From the NCBI GenBank assembly GCA_013694795.1, contig JACDBS010000212.1, positions 1 to 10,842 on the forward strand: a DNA stretch of 10,842 nucleotides, read 5' to 3'. Positions 5,369-10,842 of the stretch are shown here, in pieces. Under the pieces are notes generated by a model, which did not search any database, was not told the DNA's origin, and was given only the letters and a program-made list of their open reading frames with translations. This DNA is from Chloroflexota bacterium (GTDB lineage Bacteria > Chloroflexota > Limnocylindria > QHBO01). Every line of letters begins with the position of its first letter. Within the stretch, counting starts at the first letter, position 1. Position numbers and translations under genes: made by a program.

Positions 5369-6478
5369 CTACTCCCCCAGGAACTCGCGGACGAGGTTCT
5401 GGAAGTGGTAGACACCGTTCTCGCGCTTGGCGCTGAAACGCCCCGTGTCGTAGGCGCGGGAGCGGAGCCCGCGCTGGACCTGCTCGCAGATCACGATGTC
5501 CTCCTGCTGGATCTCGTCGGAGAAGGCGATCGTCTGCTGCATCGACTCCCAGCCCGGGCCGGAGCCGGGATCCGCGAAGAACCACTCGAAGATGGTGAGC
5601 GTGCGATCCGGCCCCAGCGGCAGGATGACGTTGGAGGACATGTTGTCCTGGTAGATGTTGAACATCGTGCTCGGGAAGAGCCAGTAGTACAGCGCCGAGT
5701 CCTCCGCGCCGGGCTGGCGCAGATAGCGACGGTCGATGCCCAGCTCCTCGCCGGGCTTCAGCTCACGGATCGGCGCATGCTGTTTGGAGTAATAACGAAA
5801 TTCTTCCACGCGATAGGCGTCGTAGTCGAGCTCCTTGAAAAGCTGCGGATGCGCAATCGGAAGGTGATAACCCTCGAGGTAGTTGTCGACGTAAACCTTC
5901 CAGTTGCACTCGATGACGTAGTCACGGCGCTCGACCGGGCGCATGGAATCCACGTCGTAGCCGGCCTGGGCGACCTCTGCTGGGATCTCCCCCATCATCT
6001 CGGCCAGCGGCGGCGCGCCATCGTCCAGGTTGACGAACACGAACGGGCCCCATCGGTTCACGCGCACGGGGACCAGACCGAAGTCTTCCTTGGCGAACCC
6101 CTCGGACTCCTCCATCTCGGGCGCCGCGCGCAGGCTACCGTCGAGGCCATAGGTCCAGCCGTGATACCGGCACTGGAGCGACTTGCGATTGCCCCTCGTC
6201 AGCGCCACCTGCCCCGCCCGATGGCGGCACACGTTGTAGAAGGCCTTCAGCTCGCCATCCAGCCCATGCGTGATGACGATCGGCTCATCCAGCACGGTGA
6301 CCGGCACGAAGTCACCGATGCGCTGGAGCTCGTCGGTCCGGGCGACCAACTGCCACGTGCGACCGAAGACCCGATCCTTCTCGCGCTCGAGGATATCGGC
6401 GTCCAGGTAGTAGCGCGACGGCAGGGTGGCAGCGTGGCTGAGCGGTGGGCGCATCATCGGACGCTCGACGGTCGTCAT
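5369..6478 (-). CDS. Rieske non-heme iron oxygenase, alpha subunit
   Basis: The 369-residue protein has both expected domains. The Rieske [2Fe-2S] site is C84-R-H86 and C103-R-Y-H106 (CRHRAGQ, CRYHGWTYG). The catalytic domain shows the mononuclear iron site, H205 and H210 in EGYHLPIAHP, with the electron-bridging D198 upstream (NWKVYVDNY). The C-terminal EDIVICEQVQRGLRS and GRFSAKRENGVYHFQ segments resemble alpha subunits acting on quaternary amines (choline, carnitine or betaine type) more than classical aromatic dioxygenases; this is judged from memory, so the substrate is open. It would need a separate ferredoxin-reductase partner, which is not in the window. It is divergent from an amino-acid importer and coupled to a small downstream gene. 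ATG 6478 sits 6 nt from TACACT, suggesting leaderless translation. Confidence 0.92.
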   Translation of the reverse strand: MTTVERPMMRPPLSHAATLPSRYYLDADILEREKDRVFGRTWQLVARTDELQRIGDFVPVTVLDEPIVITHGLDGELKAFYNVCRHRAGQVALTRGNRKSLQCRYHGWTYGLDGSLRAAPEMEESEGFAKEDFGLVPVRVNRWGPFVFVNLDDGAPPLAEMMGEIPAEVAQAGYDVDSMRPVERRDYVIECNWKVYVDNYLEGYHLPIAHPQLFKELDYDAYRVEEFRYYSKQHAPIRELKPGEELGIDRRYLRQPGAEDSALYYWLFPSTMFNIYQDNMSSNVILPLGPDRTLTIFEWFFADPGSGPGWESMQQTIAFSDEIQQEDIVICEQVQRGLRSRAYDTGRFSAKRENGVYHFQNLVREFLGE

Positions 6479-6484
6479 GGGGTG

Positions 6485-6490
6485 AGTGTA
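6485..6490 (-). promoter_or_regulatory. -10 element of the Rieske oxygenase gene (probable leaderless start)
   Basis: On the minus strand TACACT (6490-6485) is followed by six bases and then ATG at 6478. No Shine-Dalgarno is visible upstream of this ATG. No convincing -35 is seen; the repeat at 6511-6547 occupies the sequence just upstream. Confidence 0.4.
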
Positions 6491-6510
6491 CCCGCCACTC
6501 TGGCGCCGCC

Positions 6511-6547
6511 TTCCTGCCAGATTCTCACCCAGGGAACGTTAGCGCGG
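6511..6547 (+). repeat. Dispersed repeat, copy 2 (oxygenase/importer promoter region)
   Basis: This matches 26-62 at 28 of 37 ungapped positions (ATTCTCACCC, GAACG and TAGCG blocks). No inverted partner is found nearby, so it would be a solo end or remnant if the family is a MITE. It sits in the divergent promoter region between the Rieske oxygenase and the ABC importer. Confidence 0.5.
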
Positions 6548-6598
6548 ATGCGCAGAGGCCGATGCCGACGGTCGTCGCAATCCTCCACCCCCATTTCC

Positions 6599-6628
6599 TT
6601 GCCGCGGAGTGCGGCGAAGTGCTACAAC
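6599..6628 (+). promoter_or_regulatory. Candidate promoter of the ABC importer operon
   Basis: The -35 is TTGCCG (6599-6604), the spacer 18 bp and the -10 TACAAC (6623-6628). This would start transcription near 6635 and give a leader of about 55 nt containing GGAGGAG. The -35 and spacer resemble the TTGCCA-N18 promoters at 1599-1570 and 2183-2154. The -10 lacks the final T, so support is modest. Confidence 0.35.
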
Positions 6629-6690
6629 ATCCCGACCGAAGAAATTGGAGGACGCCGGCGGTCATCGGCGTGCCCAGATGGAGGAGACTC

Positions 6691-7599
6691 ATGGACAAGA
6701 TGCGAAGACTAGCGATCCTGCCGATCGCGATGCTGGTGTTGGCGGCATGCCAGGCTGGGGATGGCGGCGGCAGCCCGGCCGCGACCGGGGGCACTGGCGA
6801 TGGAGCGGTCTGCGACTCGGGAGAGCTTGATGGGCAGCTCGCCGCGGTCTGCGAGGCTGGAGTCCTGGTGGTGTCAACCGACCCGGCATACCCGCCGCAG
6901 TCGTTCCTCAACGAGGATACCGGCGAATATGAGGGCTTCGATATCGACGTCGCGACCGAGATCGCGAACCGACTGGGCGTCGATGTCGAATTCACAGACC
7001 CGACATTCGACGCCGTCGTGGCCGGGAACTGGTCCGGCCGTTGGGATGTCAGTGTTGGCTCGGTGACCGTCACCGAGGAGCGCAAGGAAGTTCTCGACTT
7101 CACCCAGCCCTACTACTACACGCCAGCTCAGATGGCGGCCCTCGCCGACTCCGACGTGACCAGCGTTGAAGATCTGGCCGGCCAGACCGTCTGCGTCGGC
7201 GAGCAGACCACCTACCTGTTCTGGATCGACGGGACTCTGAGCCTTCCGGCCGAAGCCGGCGAGATCGCCGCAGTCCCCGAAGGGATGCAGGCCACGACGC
7301 TCCCGACCGATATCGACTGCGCCGAGGCCTGGAAATCCGGCCGCACCGACGACTTCCAGGGTTGGCTGACGGCCCTGCCAACGGCGCAGGGCGCGATCGA
7401 CAACGACTATCCGGTAACCCTCATTGGAGATCCGGTCTTCTTCGAGCCACTGGCTGTGGCATTCGACAAGAGCGTGGAAGACAACGATTCGCTCGTAGCG
7501 GCGGTCGACGAGATCATCGGCCAGATGCACGAGGACGGGACGCTGACCTCGCTCTCCGAGGAGTGGTACGAAGGCCTGGACTACACCACCCAGGAGTAG
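6691..7599 (+). CDS. Polar amino-acid ABC importer, substrate-binding lipoprotein (SBP family 3)
   Basis: The 302-residue protein starts with a lipoprotein signal: basic n-region (DKMRRL), hydrophobic core and lipobox LAAC with lipidated Cys20. A Gly/Ala-rich tether precedes the family 3 binding fold: VLVVSTDPAYPPQSF, GFDIDVATEIANRLGVDVEF, then SVTVTEERKEVLDFTQPYYY, where Arg131 is the usual carboxylate-binding Arg. Four further cysteines (41, 54, 168, 210) could form two disulfides. It captures an amino acid or similar small polar ligand outside the membrane and delivers it to the permease encoded downstream. The exact ligand is not readable. GGAGGAG (6680-6686) supports ATG 6691, although its spacing is short; ATG at 6700 (Met4) is an alternative that leaves the signal intact. 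Confidence 0.92.
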   Translation: MDKMRRLAILPIAMLVLAACQAGDGGGSPAATGGTGDGAVCDSGELDGQLAAVCEAGVLVVSTDPAYPPQSFLNEDTGEYEGFDIDVATEIANRLGVDVEFTDPTFDAVVAGNWSGRWDVSVGSVTVTEERKEVLDFTQPYYYTPAQMAALADSDVTSVEDLAGQTVCVGEQTTYLFWIDGTLSLPAEAGEIAAVPEGMQATTLPTDIDCAEAWKSGRTDDFQGWLTALPTAQGAIDNDYPVTLIGDPVFFEPLAVAFDKSVEDNDSLVAAVDEIIGQMHEDGTLTSLSEEWYEGLDYTTQE

Positions 7600-7620
7600 C
7601 CGAGCCTGATGCGCGATGCC

Positions 7621-7650
7621 GGCGGGAGGGGTGACGACGCCTCTCCCGCC
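7621..7650 (+). terminator. Strong intercistronic hairpin between binding-protein and permease genes
   Basis: GGCGGGAGGGGTG (7621-7633) pairs with CGCCTCTCCCGCC (7638-7650): 13 pairs including two G-U wobbles, around the 4-nt loop ACGA. TTTCGCTT follows. It lies 21 nt after the binding-protein stop and before the permease ribosome site. In such operons hairpins of this kind often act as partial terminators or 3' mRNA stabilisers, so that binding protein is made in excess over the membrane complex. Confidence 0.6.
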
Positions 7651-7676
7651 TTTCGCTTCCCTCATGGAGGCACAGG

Positions 7677-8491
<815 letters not shown>

Positions 8492-8495
<4 letters not shown>

Positions 8496-9346
8496 CGGAC
8501 GCGAGGCTCCCCGACCTCGGGCCGCGTCCTGCATCGGCGGAAAGTGGCTACGACGCCGGCTCGGAGCTCCCGACCCACGTCGGCGAGCCGATCGTCAAGG
8601 TGGAGAAGCTGGAGAAGTACTTTGGCTCGAACCATGTGCTGCGCGGCGTCGATCTCGAGGTTCGGCAGCGCGAGGCGGTGATGATCATCGGCCGATCCGG
8701 CTCCGGCAAGACCACGCTGCTGCGCTGTATCAACTTCCTGGAGGAGCCTACCGTCGGTTGGGTCGAGGTTGACGGCGTCAGGCTCCAGGCCGATCCGCTG
8801 CGCGCCCGCAGCCGGCCGCACCAGGAGAAGATCCGCCAGATCCGGCTCCGTGCCGGGATGCTCTTCCAGGAGTTCAACCTCTTCCCGCACATGAGCGTGC
8901 TCGACAACTGCACGGAGGCACCGATGCGCGTCAGCGGTGTGCGCCGCGACGAGGCTGTCACGCGCGCCGAGGGCTATCTCGACAAGGTCGGGCTGCTCGA
9001 GAAGCGCGACGAGTATCCCGCCCGCCTCTCTGGCGGCCAGAAGCAGCGCGTCGCCATCGCTCGGGCCCTGTGCATGGAGCCCAAGGTCCTCCTGTTCGAT
9101 GAGCCGACATCGGCGCTGGATCCGGAGCTCATCGGCGAGGTGCTGCTGGTCATGGAGGACCTCGCGCACGAGGGCACCACCATGATCGTGGTGACCCACG
9201 AGATGCACTTCGCCCAGGAGGCGGCAGACCGGGTCGTGTTCATGGAAGATGGCGTGGTCATCGAGCAGGGTCCCCCGGAGCAGGTCCTCAACGACCCGCG
9301 CCACGAGGAGACCGCCCACTTCCTCCGCCGCTTCCTGGACCGCTAG
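8492..9346 (+). CDS. Amino-acid ABC importer ATPase (GlnQ/HisP type)
   Basis: The 284-residue ATPase carries all the functional motifs in order: Walker A GRSGSGKTT (67-75), Q-loop Gln126 in MLFQEFNLFPHM, signature LSGGQ (179-183), Walker B VLLFDE (199-204) with catalytic Glu204, D-loop SALD and switch His236 in VVTHEM. NLFPHMSVLDN is typical of the polar amino-acid subfamily. An N-terminal extension of about 33 residues precedes the usual start (IVKVEKLEKYFG) and is longer than in standard members; a later start is not obvious and the ATGA overlap with the permease supports 8492. It hydrolyses ATP at the inner face of the membrane to drive uptake. The gene ends the operon; stop is TAG. Confidence 0.95.
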
Positions 9347-9361
9347 GACTTCGGATTGCGG

Positions 9362-9473
9362 CATTCGTCGGCGATACGTGGACTGACATTCATCGGTCGA
9401 CTGGTATCCGCCATCTGCGGTCCGAGTCCGGTCAGGCATTCACTCCTTGATTGGTAGGGTCCGAATTCGACGG
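9362..9473. repeat. Intergenic repeat, copy B (after the ABC ATPase gene)
   Basis: This is the homologue of the repeat at 4862-4972. Internally it repeats with a 50-bp period: CATTCA plus GAYTGGTA occurs at 9387/9399 and again at 9437/9449, with the same internal spacing. A further GCATTC lies at 9361. It begins 16 bp after the ATPase stop and lies in the tail-to-tail gap with the HTH gene, the same context as copy A. Confidence 0.55.
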
Positions 9474-9547
9474 CGATCGGGCGGAAGCATGCATCTGCCA
9501 CGCTCAGGGGAGCCCGCTGCCTCGAAGCTTCGTGGGCAACACCGCCC

Positions 9548-10306
9548 CTATGAGTCAACCGATGCATGCGAGTCCAGAGCCGTCGCTACGCTGCGGCTCG
9601 CCGGACGACGAACGCCGGTGGAGGAGGCTGCCCCAGATCGAGCCGGTTGCTCCACAACGAATGAGATTGCCGCCATGGGACCATCCGGCCGCCGCAGCCA
9701 CCTGCGCACCGCGCGCCCGTCGTCGGGAAACGCAACGCGCAGGACCGATGCGTGCGCCGCCACCCGACGCCGGTTGGTCTTCGTGTCCAGCAAGGCCACC
9801 CAGACGCTGACCGATGTGACGCGCCATCCACGCTCGCGCGCAATCCGGGGTGCCAGGCGCCGATAGCGGTCGACGACCGACATCAATTGCTGCACGTCCA
9901 CCAGCGCGGTCTTGAGCTCGATGACCAGCAGAGCACCGGTCGGCGGATGGAAGGCCAGGATATCGATCACGCCGCGCTCGCCGTAGATCGCAAACGTCGT
10001 CTCGGGCGACAGGAACCACGGGGTCCCTGCGAAGAGGCGCGCAACGGTCTCGTGCAGCGACGCATGGCCGGCGTTCAGCATCCGGTCGAGATCCCCTCCT
10101 CTCCACTTTGGAGCCCAGTCGATCCGGATCTCGAGGACCTCCGCGACACGTAGGAGCGCATCGATCGAGAGACGGCGGAGGTGACCGCGCTCGATGCGCG
10201 AGATCATCGCCTGGGACACGCGAGCTGCCATTGCCACGTCGACCTGTCGCCAGCGCTTGCGAATACGCACCGCTCGGAAGACCGCGCCCAACCGCATGGC
10301 ATCCAT
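9548..10306 (-). CDS. HTH_XRE protein with PD-(D/E)XK nuclease-like C-terminal domain
   Basis: The 252-residue protein begins with a Cro/C1-type helix-turn-helix (residues about 5-60; QVDVAMAARVSQAMISRIERG contains the recognition unit). A second domain follows with a PD-(D/E)XK-like active-site pattern: Glu102 (PETTF), Asp115 (RGVIDILAF) and Glu130-x-Lys132 (VIELKTAL). All the catalytic positions are intact. The remainder (DRYRRLAPRIARERGW, then HASVLRVAF and a WLRRP segment) fits an uncharacterised family often annotated simply as XRE regulator. The tail after about residue 220 looks unstructured. Whether it cuts DNA, only binds it, or serves in defence or gene control is not known from sequence. 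Start 10306 is supported by CAGAAT 7 nt upstream; Met4 is an alternative. Confidence 0.8.
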   Translation of the reverse strand: MDAMRLGAVFRAVRIRKRWRQVDVAMAARVSQAMISRIERGHLRRLSIDALLRVAEVLEIRIDWAPKWRGGDLDRMLNAGHASLHETVARLFAGTPWFLSPETTFAIYGERGVIDILAFHPPTGALLVIELKTALVDVQQLMSVVDRYRRLAPRIARERGWRVTSVSVWVALLDTKTNRRRVAAHASVLRVAFPDDGRAVRRWLRRPDGPMAAISFVVEQPARSGAASSTGVRRPASRSVATALDSHASVDS

Positions 10307-10313
10307 GCCACCG

Positions 10314-10319
10314 ATTCTG
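10314..10319 (-). promoter_or_regulatory. -10 element of the HTH/nuclease-like gene (probable leaderless start)
   Basis: CAGAAT on the minus strand (10319-10314) is followed by seven bases and ATG at 10306. No Shine-Dalgarno or clear -35 is visible. Confidence 0.35.
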
Positions 10320-10598
10320 AGCGCCGGCGCTTACCAACCGCTTACCGGCCGATTATTCGTGCCTTGCATGCTGTTGTCGGCGGCGGCGAGACTTCATGCC
10401 AAACCATTCCTGCCTTGACTGCCACCGGTCCCAGACTGGGCGGTAGCCGCCCACGCATGCACCGAGTGACTTGTGGGTCAGGAATCAAGGCCAAGGGCGC
10501 ACGACTCCACGCACGAGGTCGGGACGATCGGGGTCGAATTGGTGCCAACTGCGCCCCTAACAGGCGCCTGGTGAATTGCCGGGCGGTACACGCAACGC
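10320..10598. other. Intergenic region with a hairpin and a palindrome
   Basis: This lies between two minus-strand genes. TGGGCGG-TAG-CCGCCCA (10437-10453) is a perfect 7-bp triloop hairpin. CAGGCGCCTG (10561-10570) is a 10-bp palindrome about 30 bp beyond the transporter stop and may mark its transcript end. I find no tRNA or supported small gene. Confidence 0.35.
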
Positions 10599-10842
10599 TT
10601 ACAGGGCCGCAGCCTCCGAACGACCTGCGCGCCGCTCATCCGCTCGGCGGCGAAGCGGAAACACGATGTCCCGCAGCACCACGTCCGCAACGGCCACCAG
10701 CGGAATGGCGATGATGCCCCCCACGATCCCGGCCAACGAGGTACCGGCCACCACGCCCAGCAGCACGGCGATGGCGGAGAGGTTCACCACGCGCCCCTGG
10801 ATGTATGGCGTGATGACGGATCCCTCGAGCTGCTGGAGGACG
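10599..10842 (-). CDS. AI-2E/PerM-family transporter, C-terminal 80 residues (5' end outside window)
   Basis: The frame is open from the window edge to TAA at 10601-10599. The visible part starts VLQQLEGSVITPYIQGR and continues NLSAIAVLLGVVAGTSLAGI, then GGIIAIPLVAVADVVLRDIV, with a short basic tail. This is the conserved last part of the AI-2E transporter (UPF0118/PerM) family: a loop with Gln-x-x-x-x-x-x-ITPYIQG, then the final two hydrophobic helices. Members are polytopic membrane proteins of about 350 residues with reported roles in signal or ion export; the substrate is not predictable here. The internal GTG at 10790 is not the true start because homology continues upstream. Confidence 0.82.
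   Translation of the reverse strand, partial: VLQQLEGSVITPYIQGRVVNLSAIAVLLGVVAGTSLAGIVGGIIAIPLVAVADVVLRDIVFPLRRRADERRAGRSEAAAL

Noticed and set aside
5405..6712. 435-codon plus-strand frame opposite the Rieske oxygenase
   Set aside because: The opposite strand carries all Rieske and iron-site motifs; this frame is a high-G+C antisense artefact.
9555..10337. 260-codon minus-strand frame overlapping the HTH gene
   Set aside because: The adjacent frame encodes a clear HTH and nuclease-like pattern; this one is compositionally random.
10400..10500. Possible tRNA or inverted repeat around TTCCTG/CAGGAA
   Set aside because: No cloverleaf with a T-loop could be drawn and the inverted parts are in swapped order, so they do not form one stem.

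Overview
The window is G+C-rich DNA (roughly two thirds G+C by eye). Its gene content suggests a free-living bacterium of the Chloroflexota/Actinomycetota type: a cupin-fused class III cyclase, a zinc-ribbon/membrane/Pro-rich protein, an HTH protein with a PD-(D/E)XK-like domain, and many candidate leaderless promoters. The placement is inference; no rRNA or other marker gene is present.

Layout. Positions 1-496 hold no gene but contain a 188-bp element with perfect 19-bp terminal inverted repeats (MITE-like) and two small perfect hairpins. Positions 497-2145 carry three minus-strand genes: a six-helix membrane protein cut by one in-frame TAG, a 28-residue Lys/Gly-rich protein with its own promoter and Shine-Dalgarno sequence, and a DinB/ClbS-like protein broken by a +1 frameshift. 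Positions 2448-4872 carry a zinc-ribbon membrane-anchored protein (+), a nitrilase-superfamily hydrolase (-) and a cupin-class III nucleotidyl cyclase (+). The last two diverge from one 7-bp symmetric -10 element. Positions 5099-6478 form a minus-strand pair: a Rieske non-heme iron oxygenase alpha subunit followed with no gap by an 89-residue protein of unknown function. Positions 6691-9346 form a plus-strand polar amino-acid ABC importer operon (lipoprotein binding protein, permease, ATPase), with a strong hairpin between the first two genes. Positions 9548-10306 encode an HTH_XRE protein fused to a PD-(D/E)XK-like domain (-). The window ends inside an AI-2E/PerM-family membrane transporter (-, 5' end missing).

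How the parts may work together. The importer and the divergent Rieske oxygenase may handle a common imported amine or amino-acid-like compound, but the sequence only shows adjacency. The main structure beyond genes is threefold. A ~95-110-bp repeat lies in both larger tail-to-tail gaps (after 4872 and after 9346). A second repeat family joins the MITE-like terminus at 26-62 to the oxygenase/importer promoter region at 6511-6547. A recurring start arrangement, in which a -10 hexamer ends 6-8 nt before the start codon, suggests leaderless transcription of at least five genes.
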